In this document: positions 43,381 through 53,627 of the stretch, one piece after another | Layout: each line of letters begins with the position of its first letter | How positions within the stretch are numbered: the first letter of the stretch is position 1 | From: CBDCFT01 sp965216365 | GTDB taxonomy: Bacteria; Pseudomonadota; Gammaproteobacteria; Arenicellales; CBDCFT01 | Direction: 5' to 3' | Assembly (NCBI GenBank): GCA_965216365.1 | Contig: CBDCFT010000020.1 | Span: 186,001-250,000 of the forward strand | Length of the DNA stretch: 64,000 bases | Made by a program: the position numbers and the translations under genes | Notes under the pieces: generated by a model | Database searches by the model: none | What the model saw: only the letters and a program-made list of their open reading frames with translations | What the model was told of the DNA's origin: nothing

Positions 43381-45369
43381 TTATTTCTGGAATTCGATTA
43401 TCGGCTGGTCAACTTCCAGCGTATCGCCCGGCTGCGCGAGCAATTGCTCAACCACACCATCGCTGTCGGCGCGCAGCAAATTCTCCATTTTCATAGCTTC
43501 CACCACCGCCAGCGCCTCGCCCGCTTTGACTTCCTGCCCAGCCTCGACCGCAACCGAAACCAGCAATCCAGGCATGGGTGACAACAAAAATTTCGATAAA
43601 TCAGGCGGCACCTTAACCGGCATATGTTTGGCTAATTGTGCTACGTGAGGTGACCAGACATTAACATCGTAGCCCACGCCATGATGAAACAAACGATAAC
43701 GCACGCCCCGGCGCTCCACCTGCACGCAAACGGGCTTTCCATCGACAGTGCCAATAAACAAAGGCTGTCCAAACTGCCAATCGGATATCACAGAAAAGGT
43801 TTTTCCATCACAAGTCACTTCGTGACCATTCTTCACAGGATGCACTGTGACCTCGATAGAATGGGTATCAATTTGCACCACATACTCCGCGTCTACCACA
43901 CGCTCGTGGCCTTTTAGTTGCCCACTGGTTGCCGCCGCCCTGTCCATATAACCACGATGAATACTGCCGGCAACTGCCGCCAAGTCGACCGGATCGTCAT
44001 GCAGTGCATCTGCTGCATGGAACCCATCGGGATATTCCTGGTCAATGAAATTTGTCGACAACCGACCCTCAATAAAACGTTTATGAGCCATTACGGAAGC
44101 AACGAATGGAATGTTGGTCTCAACACCACGAATGTAATACTGGTTGAGCGCTTGTTGCATGACTTGAATCGCTTCGGCGCGATCAGCGCCATACGTCACC
44201 AGTTTCGCGATCATAGGATCGTAAAAAATTGAGACTTCGCCTCCTTCGACTATGCCCGTGTCCACGCGTACAGATTCACTGTCATCAGGTGCAACGTAAC
44301 GCACCAATCGCCCCGTCGACGGCAAAAAGTTACGAAACGGATTTTCCGCGTAAATACGCGACTCCATCGCCCAGCCGCGCAAAGGGATGTCGCTTTGTTG
44401 CATTGGAAGTCCGCCACCGTCCGCGACAGCGATCATCCATTCAACCAGATCGACACCTGTTATCATCTCTGTCACCGGGTGCTCCACCTGCAAACGCGTA
44501 TTCATTTCAAGAAAATAAAAATTGCGCTTGTTGTCGACTATAAATTCCACCGTGCCGGCAGATTCGTAGTCGACAGCTTTGGCTAACGCGATGGCCTGTT
44601 CGCCCATCGCTTTGCGCGTCGCGTCATCGATAAATGGTGACGGCGCTTCTTCGATCACCTTTTGATGCCTGCGTTGTATCGAGCATTCGCGTTCATGCAG
44701 GTACACAGCATTGCCGTGTTTGTCCGCCACCAGTTGGATTTCTATGTGCCGTGGTTCTTCAATATACTTTTCGGCAAACACGCGATCATCACCAAAACTC
44801 GAACGCGCCTCACTGGTTGCACGCTCAAATCCTTCACGGCATTCTTCATCATTGCGTGCTATGCGCATGCCCTTGCCACCGCCACCCGCTGTCGCTTTCA
44901 ACATGACCGGATAACCAATGTCGTTGGCGACGGAAACGGCATGATCCGCATCCGCTATCGCCTCGGTGAAACCGGGAATGGTATTGACACCGGCCTGCTC
45001 GGCGATGGTTTTGGATTGGATTTTGTCACCCATAGCCTCAATGGCTCTGGTGCCCGGCCCAATGAACGCAATATTGTTGTCAGACAACTGTCGTACAAAA
45101 TCCGCGTTTTCGGACAAAAATCCGTAACCCGGAAAAACCGCTTCGCTACCCGTTTGCTTGCAAGCCTCGATAATTTTGTCGATAAGTAAATAACTTTCTG
45201 TTGCCGGCGGTGGGCCGATAAAAACCGCTTCATCCGCGACACGCACATGCAACGCATCGCGATCCGCCTCGGAATAAACCGCGACCGTTTGTATACCTAA
45301 CTTATTGGCAGTTTTAATTGCTCGGCAAGCGATTTCGCCGCGGTTGGCAATTAGAATTTTGGCGAACAT
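43381..45369 (-). CDS. pccA: Propionyl-CoA carboxylase alpha (biotin) subunit
   Basis: This 662-residue protein carries biotin carboxylase and biotin carrier functions and supplies the carboxyl group to the beta subunit. It has the biotin carboxylase domain (KILIANRGEIACR at the start, the ATP-grasp loop KATAGGGGKGMR near 160, EMNTRLQVEHPVTE near 290), a linker BT domain, and a C-terminal biotinyl domain with VEAMKMEN, the biotinylated lysine at about 627. Propionyl-CoA as substrate is inferred from the adjacent mutase, epimerase and MeaB; the beta subunit is encoded 69 bases upstream. Confidence 0.93.
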   Translation of the reverse strand: MFAKILIANRGEIACRAIKTANKLGIQTVAVYSEADRDALHVRVADEAVFIGPPPATESYLLIDKIIEACKQTGSEAVFPGYGFLSENADFVRQLSDNNIAFIGPGTRAIEAMGDKIQSKTIAEQAGVNTIPGFTEAIADADHAVSVANDIGYPVMLKATAGGGGKGMRIARNDEECREGFERATSEARSSFGDDRVFAEKYIEEPRHIEIQLVADKHGNAVYLHERECSIQRRHQKVIEEAPSPFIDDATRKAMGEQAIALAKAVDYESAGTVEFIVDNKRNFYFLEMNTRLQVEHPVTEMITGVDLVEWMIAVADGGGLPMQQSDIPLRGWAMESRIYAENPFRNFLPSTGRLVRYVAPDDSESVRVDTGIVEGGEVSIFYDPMIAKLVTYGADRAEAIQVMQQALNQYYIRGVETNIPFVASVMAHKRFIEGRLSTNFIDQEYPDGFHAADALHDDPVDLAAVAGSIHRGYMDRAAATSGQLKGHERVVDAEYVVQIDTHSIEVTVHPVKNGHEVTCDGKTFSVISDWQFGQPLFIGTVDGKPVCVQVERRGVRYRLFHHGVGYDVNVWSPHVAQLAKHMPVKVPPDLSKFLLSPMPGLLVSVAVEAGQEVKAGEALAVVEAMKMENLLRADSDGVVEQLLAQPGDTLEVDQPIIEFQK

Positions 45370-45438
45370 CTTTTATTTACCCAGATCGTGATTCGTTCTT
45401 CTATATCGAATATTCTTGGTCAACCAGAAACTAATAAC

Positions 45439-46971
45439 TCACAACGGCATATTCCCATGTTTGCGCCAGGGATTTTCGAGTTTTTTCTCTTTTAACATCG
45501 CCAAAGACCGGCAAATGCGCTTGCGGGTGTGGCGTGGCGAAATAACGTCGTCGATGAAACCTCGGCTGCCGGCGATAAATGGATTGGCGAATTTCTCCCG
45601 GTATTCCTCAGTGCGTTCGGCAATCTTTTGATCGTCACCGATATCCTGCCGGAATATGATTTCAACCGCGCCTTGGGGTCCCATGACCGCGATTTCCGAA
45701 CTGGGCCAGGCGAAATTTGCATCGCCACGTAAGTGTTTCGACGCCATCACGTCGTAAGCGCCGCCATAAGCCTTGCGCGTAATAACCGTGATCTTGGGCA
45801 CAGTGCATTCGGCGTAGGCATACAGTAATTTAGCGCCGTGCTTGATGATGCCGCCGTATTCCTGGGCCGTGCCGGGCAAAAATCCCGGCACATCGACGAA
45901 GGTCACAACAGGAATGTTAAACGCGTCACAAAATCGAACAAACCGCGCCGCCTTGATCGACGATTGGATATCGAGACAGCCCGCTAACACCATCGGTTGA
46001 TTCGCCACAAAGCCCACGGTCGATCCCGCCATACGCCCGAATCCCGTAACAATATTACCGGCAAAGTCCGGTTGCAGTTCAAAGAAATCATAATCGTCGA
46101 CTACTTTTAGAATCAATTCCTTTATATCGTAAGGTTTGTTCGGATTATCCGGTATCAAAGTATCCAGCGACGCTTCTTCGCGATCGGCATTATCGGGCGT
46201 CGGTCGCAGGGGCGGTTTCTCGCGATTGTTCGCCGGCAGAAAATTGATTAACCGGCGCGTCATAAGCAGAGTTTCAACGTCGTCTTGAAACGCACCGTCC
46301 GCAACACCGGAACGTGACGAATGGGTCGACGCACCGCCGAGTTCTTCATGCGTGACTTCTTCATGCGTCACGGTTTTCACCACTTCCGGGCCGGTGACGA
46401 ACATATAAGAAGTATCGCGCACCATAAAAATAAAATCCGTCATCGCGGGCGAATACACGGCACCACCCGCGCACGGCCCCATGATGAGCGATATCTGTGG
46501 AATCACGCCTGATGCCATTACATTTCGCTGAAACACTTCGGCATAACCGCCAAGAGATGCCACGCCTTCCTGAATACGCGCGCCGCCCGAATCATTCAAT
46601 CCGATAACCGGTGCGCCGACTTTCATGGCCTGATCCATGATCTTACAAATTTTTTCGGCGTGGGTTTCGGACAGCGAACCACCTAAAACGGTAAAGTCCT
46701 GACTAAACACGAATACCAATCGGCCATTAATGGTGCCGTAGCCGGTCACCACACCATCGCCCGGCACTTTGTTTTCTTCCATTCCAAAATCGTGACAACG
46801 GTGCTCGACAAAAATATCCCATTCCTCAAAACTATCCAGGTCAAGCAGAATATCGATTCGCTCACGTGCAGCGAGTTTTCCTTTACTGTGTTGAGCGTCA
46901 ATACGTTTTTGCCCGCCACCCAGCTTTGCTCGCTCGCGTTTTTTTTCTAATTTAGCGATGACTTCTTTCAT
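45439..46971 (-). CDS. pccB: Propionyl-CoA carboxylase beta subunit
   Basis: This 510-residue carboxyltransferase subunit transfers carboxybiotin carbon dioxide to propionyl-CoA. The two crotonase-like halves are clear: GGQKRIDAQHSKGKLAARERI at the N-terminus, the first oxyanion region around DSGGARIQEG and GPCAGGAVYSPAMTDF, then LVDVPGFLPG-like FVDVPGFLPGTAQEYGGIIKHGAKLLYAYAE and RKAYGGAYDVM. It lies between the mutase and the alpha-subunit gene, all on the minus strand. The size and C-terminus (RHTRKRICRSLAML) match PccB. Confidence 0.95.
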   Translation of the reverse strand: MKEVIAKLEKKRERAKLGGGQKRIDAQHSKGKLAARERIDILLDLDSFEEWDIFVEHRCHDFGMEENKVPGDGVVTGYGTINGRLVFVFSQDFTVLGGSLSETHAEKICKIMDQAMKVGAPVIGLNDSGGARIQEGVASLGGYAEVFQRNVMASGVIPQISLIMGPCAGGAVYSPAMTDFIFMVRDTSYMFVTGPEVVKTVTHEEVTHEELGGASTHSSRSGVADGAFQDDVETLLMTRRLINFLPANNREKPPLRPTPDNADREEASLDTLIPDNPNKPYDIKELILKVVDDYDFFELQPDFAGNIVTGFGRMAGSTVGFVANQPMVLAGCLDIQSSIKAARFVRFCDAFNIPVVTFVDVPGFLPGTAQEYGGIIKHGAKLLYAYAECTVPKITVITRKAYGGAYDVMASKHLRGDANFAWPSSEIAVMGPQGAVEIIFRQDIGDDQKIAERTEEYREKFANPFIAGSRGFIDDVISPRHTRKRICRSLAMLKEKKLENPWRKHGNMPL

Positions 46972-47107
46972 ATTGTGCCTTGTGGTTATTACGCCTAGTT
47001 GTTGACTATTTTAGTAAATTCTACGCGCTATCGGCGGTCGGTTTTCAGCAATCAGTCCGTCGACTCACTGTCATCCGAACGCTGATGAACGATAGCTGGT
47101 TGCTAAA

Positions 47108-49264
47108 TCACGCCGCCATCTTTTGACGTTGTATCAGCTTCAACACTTCGCTGGCAGCTACCGGGATGTTCGTTCCCGGCCCGTAAATCGCAGCCACCCC
47201 TTGTTCTAATAGAAAGTCGTAATCCTGCGGCGGAATAACACCACCACAGACGACCAGGATATCCCCTGCGTTTTGTTGCTCAAGCCCATTAAGCACTGTT
47301 GGCACTAATGTCTTGTGACCCGCCGCCTGGGATGAGATGCCGATCACGTGTACATCGTTTTCGATTGCCTGGCGTACCGCCTCTTCAGGTGTTTGAAACA
47401 GCGGCCCGATATCCACATCAAACCCGATGTCGGCGAACGCGGTCGCGATAATTTTTGCACCACGGTCATGTCCGTCCTGGCCCAGTTTGACCACCAACAT
47501 ACGTGGGCGCCGCCCCTCGCTTTCCTGAAACGCATCGACTTCACACTTTATTTTTTCGAATCCGGCATCGCCATCGTAAGCCGACCCGTAAACGCCGGAA
47601 ATAGAATGAATGGTTGCGCGGTGACGGTTAAATACTTTCTCCAGGGCATCGGAAATCTCGCCGACTGTTGCATGTTGCCGGGCCGCGTCTACAGACAACG
47701 CCAGCAGATTTACGGATGGGTCGCCGGCACCTTGCGTAAGTGCATCCAGCGCAGCACGGCATGCAATGTCGTCACGCTGGCCGCGAATTTTATCAAGCCG
47801 CGCAACTTGTGCCTCACGCACCACGGTATTGTCGATATCGAGAATATCGATAAGATCTTCGCTCTCGGGTTGATATTTATTCACACCGACAATGACTTCT
47901 TCGCCCTGGTCGATACGCGCCTGGCGTTCCGCTGCCGCTTGTTCGATACGCATTTTTGGCATGCCTGAGTTAACCGCCTTGGTCATGCCACCCAGCGCTT
48001 CAACCTCATCGATTATTTTCCGTGCCTCTACAATAAGACTATTAGTCAAACTCTCGATGTAATAAGACCCGGCCAACGGGTCGATCACGTTTGTTATTCC
48101 CGTTTCTTCGCGCAAAATAAGTTGCGTGTTACGCGACACGCGCGCGGAAAACTCTGTTGGCAAAGCCAGCGCTTCATCGAATGAATTGGTGTGCAAAGAC
48201 TGCGTGCCACCCAACACTGCCGCCATCGCTTCGAACGCAGTGCGTACGATATTGTTATACGGATCCTGTCCTGTGAGACTCACACCGGATGTTTGGCAAT
48301 GGGTTCGCAACATTAATGAACGCGAATCATTGGGTTTAAAGTTTGCTTGCATCAACTCAGCCCACAAGGTGCGTGCGGCACGCAGTTTGGCGATCTCCAT
48401 AAAAAAGTTCATGCCAATGGCAAAGAAGAACGACAGGCGTGGCGCAAATTGATCAACTTCCAATCCACTGGATATCGCAGCGCGCACGTATTCGATACCA
48501 TCGGCCAAGGTAAACGCCAACTCCTGCACGCAGGTCGCTCCCGCCTCCTGCATGTGATAACCGGAAATGGAAATCGGATTAAAACGCGGCATGTGCTGAG
48601 CCGTATAACCGATGATGTCGGCAACGATACGCATTGACGGCTCGGGCGGATAAATATAGGTGTTGCGCACCATGAATTCTTTCAGGATATCGTTTTGCAA
48701 CGTACCCGCCAGTTGCTCCTGTTTCACACCCTGCTCTTGCGCAGCCACGATGAACATCGCCAATACCGGCAACACCGCGCCATTCATGGTCATGGATACC
48801 GATACTTGATCGAGCGGAATGCGGTCGAACAGAATTTTCATGTCTTCCACCGAATCGATCGCCACACCGGCCTTGCCAACATCACCGATAACGCGCGGAT
48901 GATCCGAGTCATAACCCCGATGGGTGGGTAAGTCGAAGGCCACCGACAACCCCGCCTGCCCAGCGGCGAGGTTTTTACGATAGAACGCGTTGGATTCTTC
49001 GGCGGTGGAAAAACCGGCATACTGGCGAACCGTCCACGGCCGGCCGGCGTACATGGTCGCGCGTGGACCACGAGTGAATGGCGCAAAACCAGGGAGATTT
49101 CCCAGATACGCGATGCCGTCGAGATCATTGGCAGTGTACAACGCCTTAACTTCGATACCTTCAGGCGTTTGCCAATTGAGATCAGCCGGGTCACCACGCG
49201 TCTCTTTTTCCGCCAGGGCTTCCCAGTCTTTTATTGTTTTGGGGGGGAACTCATTCACTGCCAC
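47108..49264 (-). CDS. mcm: Methylmalonyl-CoA mutase, single-subunit type
   Basis: This adenosylcobalamin enzyme isomerises (R)-methylmalonyl-CoA to succinyl-CoA. The 718-residue protein has the substrate barrel (GRPWTVRQYAGFSTAEESN near 75, SISGYHMQEAGA near 232) and the C-terminal B12 domain with the DxHxxG ligand motif DGHDRGAK near 600. It resembles the large catalytic chain; no small subunit gene is nearby, so it probably forms homodimers. Starts are GTG codons: 49264 or 49258, the latter better spaced from GGAG. It heads the run toward pccB, pccA, meaB and mce. Confidence 0.95.
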   Translation of the reverse strand: MAVNEFPPKTIKDWEALAEKETRGDPADLNWQTPEGIEVKALYTANDLDGIAYLGNLPGFAPFTRGPRATMYAGRPWTVRQYAGFSTAEESNAFYRKNLAAGQAGLSVAFDLPTHRGYDSDHPRVIGDVGKAGVAIDSVEDMKILFDRIPLDQVSVSMTMNGAVLPVLAMFIVAAQEQGVKQEQLAGTLQNDILKEFMVRNTYIYPPEPSMRIVADIIGYTAQHMPRFNPISISGYHMQEAGATCVQELAFTLADGIEYVRAAISSGLEVDQFAPRLSFFFAIGMNFFMEIAKLRAARTLWAELMQANFKPNDSRSLMLRTHCQTSGVSLTGQDPYNNIVRTAFEAMAAVLGGTQSLHTNSFDEALALPTEFSARVSRNTQLILREETGITNVIDPLAGSYYIESLTNSLIVEARKIIDEVEALGGMTKAVNSGMPKMRIEQAAAERQARIDQGEEVIVGVNKYQPESEDLIDILDIDNTVVREAQVARLDKIRGQRDDIACRAALDALTQGAGDPSVNLLALSVDAARQHATVGEISDALEKVFNRHRATIHSISGVYGSAYDGDAGFEKIKCEVDAFQESEGRRPRMLVVKLGQDGHDRGAKIIATAFADIGFDVDIGPLFQTPEEAVRQAIENDVHVIGISSQAAGHKTLVPTVLNGLEQQNAGDILVVCGGVIPPQDYDFLLEQGVAAIYGPGTNIPVAASEVLKLIQRQKMAA

Positions 49265-49359
49265 ATGCTCCGCATTGGTGAGGGAAACACTATATTATGT
49301 TGCAATGCAACAATTATACCCCGAAATCGCTTGAATTCCGAATTGAGTAACGCAACGAA

Positions 49360-51276
49360 TTACCGTGACTCCACCCACGCCAGCACCCGCTTGAATCGGA
49401 CTCGTTCCAGCCCCCCAAATAAAGCATGGCCGGTGAGTCTCGCGCGGTTGATTTTTGGTGAGCTGACACCACACAGGAAACGTGTCTGCGAACGAGGATC
49501 GCACAGAACGGGATCATCGTTTTGCAACAGGCCTTGCACTCTGGATGTCAGGTCGCTGGTAATCGGTGGATCAGCGCGTTGAGGAATAGCGTTTTTTCCA
49601 CCTAGACACCATGAGCAATGACCACAAGGTTGCGCCAGTATTTCGGCGAAATGAGCGGCCAGCATGGCAGTCTGGCAAGTGTCGGCCGCCGCCAGATCCA
49701 GCACTTGTTGCAAGCGGTTTATCTCAGCCCGTTCCTGTCTCAGCATGTGTTCATGGAGTTGCTCCGCGAGCGTTGTCAAGTCAGATGGCAACTTCAAACG
49801 TTCATAGCGATAGCGTATCCCCGCCACCTTAACCTCCAGCATTTGTTGTTCGCCCAGCCAATCAAGCGTGCAGACAATGCGTTCGCGATCTGTACTCAAG
49901 GCATTGGCGGCAGCGGCCGGATCGATATGCAACCAGGTACGCGCTTTTTTCGCCTGACGAAACAGACCGGCTAGAAATTCCCGACGCTCCCCCTTAAACT
50001 GCGCCAATATTTCGGCAGAACTCAACAATGGTTTGAACTGATAGTCAGCGTAAAACGGCGTGCCGCCACGCAAGTATTCTTCCAGCTCCAGATAAGTCAG
50101 CAGGGTATGCAACACCAGCAGACGAATATCATGTGCGTGCGATAGTTCATGCAGATTTATCGCAAACCTTTTTTCTTCTTGTATAAACAGTGATTCGAGC
50201 AGTCCACGCACCGCTTGCAAAGTCGGCGTATCGCCGTAGACAAAGTTCTCCAAAACATTGAGGTCATCCGGACAAATAAGTGACTGACACGTCGAGTCCT
50301 TACCATCACGCCCTGCCCGGCCGATTTCCTGGGAATAGTTTTCCAGGCTTTTGGGCATATTGTAGTGATAGATATAACGAATATTTGCTTTGTCTACACC
50401 CATGCCAAAAGCAATGGTGGCCACTACGATGACGTCATCAGAGTTCATAAACCAGTCCTGAATCGCACTGCGAACATCGTCTTTCATACCGGCATGGTAG
50501 GCGCGTGCGGGCAGACCCGCGGCATGCAAACGTTCGGCCACGGCTTCGGCGGTTTTTTGCAATGTCACATAAATAATTGCGGCGCCCGGCGGACGTTTCC
50601 TGAGTTTCGCGAGCAGCAAATCGTCACGCTCGTCAGCAGAAACGGGAGTTACTATTAAAGTGAGATTGGGTCGATAAAACCCGGTTCTGATCACACACTG
50701 CGGCTCGATGTCAAACCCCGTGCAGACATCGTCAAGCACCTGCTCGGTTGCTGTCGCCGTCAATGCCAGTACTCGCTGTGCGCCGAACTCACGCGCATAA
50801 CCGGCCAACTTGAGGTAGTCCGGGCGAAAATTATGCCCCCACTCCGAAATACAATGCGCCTCATCGACCGCAAACATAGAAATACGCAAAGTGCGAATCG
50901 TTTCCCGAAATCGCTCGTTGTTAAATCGCTCAGGCGCAACATACAACATGCGCAGCTCGCCTGCGCGCAGTTGGGTCATCACCTGCCGATAGGTTTGCGC
51001 ATCCAAGGTGGAGTGGAGTTGACGCGCGTTGATGCCGCGCTTTGCCAGCGCGTCGATTTGATCCTTCATCAGTGCAATCAACGGGGAAACTACCAGCGTG
51101 ACGCCCGGTAGCAATAAGGCAGGGAGCTGATAACACAACGACTTGCCGGCTCCGGTAGGAAAGACCGCCGCGGCTGAATGCCCTGCCAACAGATGCTCAA
51201 TCACCTCACGCTGGCCCGGACGAAAACTGTCGAAGCCAAAATATTGTTTTAATGCGGCATCAATATCTTTGGACAT
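49360..51276 (-). CDS. recQ: RecQ family ATP-dependent DNA helicase
   Basis: This 3'-5' DNA helicase acts in recombination and repair. The 638-residue protein has Walker A TGAGKS at 41-46, DEAH (VDEAHCISEWGHNFRPDY) near 136, motif V/VI with FGMGVDKANIRYIYHYNMPKSLENYSQEIGRAGRDG, and a cysteine-rich zinc segment (DTC..., QPCGHCSWC) near 560. The zinc segment sits far downstream after a long insert, and there is no HRDC domain; the C-terminal 80 residues are atypical. It is therefore a divergent RecQ rather than the standard E. coli type. It interrupts the propionate gene run. Confidence 0.9.
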   Translation of the reverse strand: MSKDIDAALKQYFGFDSFRPGQREVIEHLLAGHSAAAVFPTGAGKSLCYQLPALLLPGVTLVVSPLIALMKDQIDALAKRGINARQLHSTLDAQTYRQVMTQLRAGELRMLYVAPERFNNERFRETIRTLRISMFAVDEAHCISEWGHNFRPDYLKLAGYAREFGAQRVLALTATATEQVLDDVCTGFDIEPQCVIRTGFYRPNLTLIVTPVSADERDDLLLAKLRKRPPGAAIIYVTLQKTAEAVAERLHAAGLPARAYHAGMKDDVRSAIQDWFMNSDDVIVVATIAFGMGVDKANIRYIYHYNMPKSLENYSQEIGRAGRDGKDSTCQSLICPDDLNVLENFVYGDTPTLQAVRGLLESLFIQEEKRFAINLHELSHAHDIRLLVLHTLLTYLELEEYLRGGTPFYADYQFKPLLSSAEILAQFKGERREFLAGLFRQAKKARTWLHIDPAAAANALSTDRERIVCTLDWLGEQQMLEVKVAGIRYRYERLKLPSDLTTLAEQLHEHMLRQERAEINRLQQVLDLAAADTCQTAMLAAHFAEILAQPCGHCSWCLGGKNAIPQRADPPITSDLTSRVQGLLQNDDPVLCDPRSQTRFLCGVSSPKINRARLTGHALFGGLERVRFKRVLAWVESR

Positions 51277-51300
51277 TTTGTTGCGCTGTTAAAATCGAAC

Positions 51301-51444
51301 GGCAAGACCAGCCGAGCGGCTTCGAGTACGTTGGACGTACCGATCGCGGGAATTTGCCGCGCGAATGGCTATTCGCTCGCTAAACGGAACATAAAAGATT
51401 TCGAAAATTGCAATATTGAGTTGATCAATCCATTCGAAGCATCA
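51301..51444 (+). pseudogene. VapC toxin 3' remnant
   Basis: Between recQ and prpE the plus strand reads VPIAGICRANGYSLAKRNIK, then DFENCNIELINPFE. This is the C-terminal end of a VapC-type PIN-domain ribonuclease, normally IAAIARxxGxxLxTRNxKDFxxxxIxLxNPF. The usual TRN is here KRN. The N-terminal two thirds of the toxin, its antitoxin gene and its own stop codon are missing, so it is a decayed fragment. Confidence 0.65.
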
Positions 51445-51515
51445 TCGAACATTACTGGGCTGTTCGACCCGGCGTATGAACGCCAAGGTCAACACAAACT
51501 CCAACCTCGACCGAA

Positions 51516-53417
51516 TTATGAGTCCGCGGGATACCCCAGCGTCTTAAGGGAACTTGCAATTTCATCCAGAATTGCCGGATCGTCGATGGTGGCCGGCATT
51601 TTCCATTCTGCCCCATCGGCCATTTTTTGCATGGTGCCGCGCAGGATTTTTCCCGAACGCGTTTTTGGCAAACGTTTCACAACGACAGCCTGCTTAAATG
51701 CCGCAACCGGCCCGATCTTCTCCCGTACCAGTTGTACGGACTCTTTTATGATTTCCGATGAATCACGTGCGCATCCGGCGTTTAATACCAGCAGGCCTAA
51801 AGGCAACTGACCTTTAAGACTATCCGCCGCGCCGAACACCGCGCACTCGGCAACATCAGGATGAGAGGCCAGAACTTCCTCCATCGCACCGGTGGATAAA
51901 CGATGACCGGCAACATTAATGATGTCATCGGTGCGAGACATCACAAACAGGTAACCGTCTTCATCGATAATACCAGCGTCGGAGGTACTGTAATAACCTT
52001 CGTGCTTGCTGAGATAAGAATCGAAATGGCGCTGGCGCGCATTCCACAATGTTGGAAACGTCCCCGGTGGCAGCGGTAACTTTGCCACCAACTCGCCGAT
52101 TTCTCCCGGTTCGACCTCATTCCCGCCTTCATCGAGTACACGCATGTCCCAACCTGGCGCGGGTTTGGTCGGTGAACCTTCCTTAACCGGCAAGGCTTCA
52201 ATACCCATGCAATTGGCGCAAATCGACCAGCCGGTTTCGGTTTGCCACCAGTGATCGATGACTGGCACACCGAGCTTATCTTCTGCCCAATGCAGGGTAT
52301 CGGGGTCGGTACGTTCGCCCGCCAAAAACAAAGTTCGAAGGGAAGACAAATCGTATCGCTCTAAATATGCAGCATCAGGATCTTCTTTTTTAATTGCACG
52401 AAAAGCCGTTGGCGCGGTAAACAGAGTCGTCACTTTGTGCTCGGAAATAACGCGCCAGAATGCGCCTGGATCCGGTGTGCCGACGGGTTTACCCTCATAG
52501 ACAACGGTTGTGTTACCACTCAATAGCGGCGCATACGCGATGTACGAATGACCGACCACCCAACCCACATCGGAGGCTGCCCAAAACACCTCGCCCGGAT
52601 CGTTGTTATAGATGTTTTTCATGGTCCATTTCAGCGCCACTGCATGGCCGCCGTTGTCACGCACCACACCTTTCGGCTGACCGGTCGTACCGGAGGTGTA
52701 AAGGATGTACAACGGATCGGTTGCAGCAACCGGTACGCAATCGTGGGGGGTCGCTGCGGCCATGGCCTCTTTCCAGTCCACGTCACGTCCGGCAATCATG
52801 GAAGCATGACTCTGTTCGCGTTGAAAAATAATGCAATGTTGTGGTTTATGTTTAGCCAGTTCGATGGCTTCATCGAGTAGTGGTTTATAATCGATGACGC
52901 GGTTCACTTCGATGCCGCAGGACGCAGAAACGATCACTTTAGGTTCTGCGTCATCAATACGCACGGCGAGTTCGTTGGCCGCGAACCCACCGAACACAAC
53001 CGAGTGCACAGCCCCAAGACGCGCGCAGGCCAGCATTGCTACCACCGCTTGTGGCACCATGGGCATGTAAATAATGACGCGATCACCTTTTTCCACGCCG
53101 TGATCGGCCAACACGCCGGCAAAACGTGCCACCCGTTCGAGGAACTGGGAATAGGTAAACGTCTTTACCTTGCCCGTGACTGGGCTATCGTAAATAAGTG
53201 CCGCCTGATCTCCACGGCCATTTTCGACGTGAAAATCCAGCGCGTTATAGCAGGTGTTCATTTCACCACCGGTAAACCAGCGATAAAAGGGCTTGTCGCT
53301 GTCATCCAACACTTTGTCCCACTTGCGCGTCCAGTGGATGGCTTCGGCCGCCTGCCCCCAAAACCCTTCGGGATCGTTAATGGATTGTTTATGTACGGTT
53401 TCGTAGTTTGTCGTCAT
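51516..53417 (-). CDS. prpE: Propionyl-CoA synthetase
   Basis: PrpE activates propionate with ATP and CoA to propionyl-CoA, feeding the carboxylase. The 633-residue adenylate-forming enzyme has the AMP-binding loop YTSGTTGQPKGVVRDNGGH near 238, DHWWQTETGW near 388, the adenylation-switch TSDAG...GYLFVMSRTDDIINVAGHRLSTG near 490, and the catalytic lysine in LPKTRSGKILRGT near 595. GEMNTCYNALDFHV and the RDNGGH wording are typical of PrpE rather than Acs. It is separated from the mutase cluster by recQ. Confidence 0.95.
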   Translation of the reverse strand: MTTNYETVHKQSINDPEGFWGQAAEAIHWTRKWDKVLDDSDKPFYRWFTGGEMNTCYNALDFHVENGRGDQAALIYDSPVTGKVKTFTYSQFLERVARFAGVLADHGVEKGDRVIIYMPMVPQAVVAMLACARLGAVHSVVFGGFAANELAVRIDDAEPKVIVSASCGIEVNRVIDYKPLLDEAIELAKHKPQHCIIFQREQSHASMIAGRDVDWKEAMAAATPHDCVPVAATDPLYILYTSGTTGQPKGVVRDNGGHAVALKWTMKNIYNNDPGEVFWAASDVGWVVGHSYIAYAPLLSGNTTVVYEGKPVGTPDPGAFWRVISEHKVTTLFTAPTAFRAIKKEDPDAAYLERYDLSSLRTLFLAGERTDPDTLHWAEDKLGVPVIDHWWQTETGWSICANCMGIEALPVKEGSPTKPAPGWDMRVLDEGGNEVEPGEIGELVAKLPLPPGTFPTLWNARQRHFDSYLSKHEGYYSTSDAGIIDEDGYLFVMSRTDDIINVAGHRLSTGAMEEVLASHPDVAECAVFGAADSLKGQLPLGLLVLNAGCARDSSEIIKESVQLVREKIGPVAAFKQAVVVKRLPKTRSGKILRGTMQKMADGAEWKMPATIDDPAILDEIASSLKTLGYPADS

Positions 53418-53504
53418 TATTCTCTCCGCTGATAGTTTTGGGGGTGTGCGCTGGTGATTGTTATAGTTACTTGGTAATGTAATTTGTAGTCAATCTGCAG
53501 GTCG

Positions 53505-53518
53505 TTGACTCAGATCAA
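53505..53518. promoter_or_regulatory. FNR-like box between prpE and the hydratase gene
   Basis: TTGACTCAGATCAA differs from TTGAT-N4-ATCAA at one base. It lies 88 bases before the prpE start and 110 before the enoyl-CoA hydratase start. Only weak -10 matches are at suitable distances. Confidence 0.35.
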
Positions 53519-53627
53519 ATTTAGTTCATTGTAACGCCGGGTGCAAACTTTTAGTGCTGGTCGAAACGCGTCAATTCCGCTAGGCTTGGACACAGAAAAC
53601 AACTAAAGCAATACGTGGAGAACATTC

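Noticed and set aside
47348..47968. 206-residue plus-strand frame inside the mutase gene
   Set aside because: Antisense to a well-conserved part of methylmalonyl-CoA mutase; composition is not protein-like.
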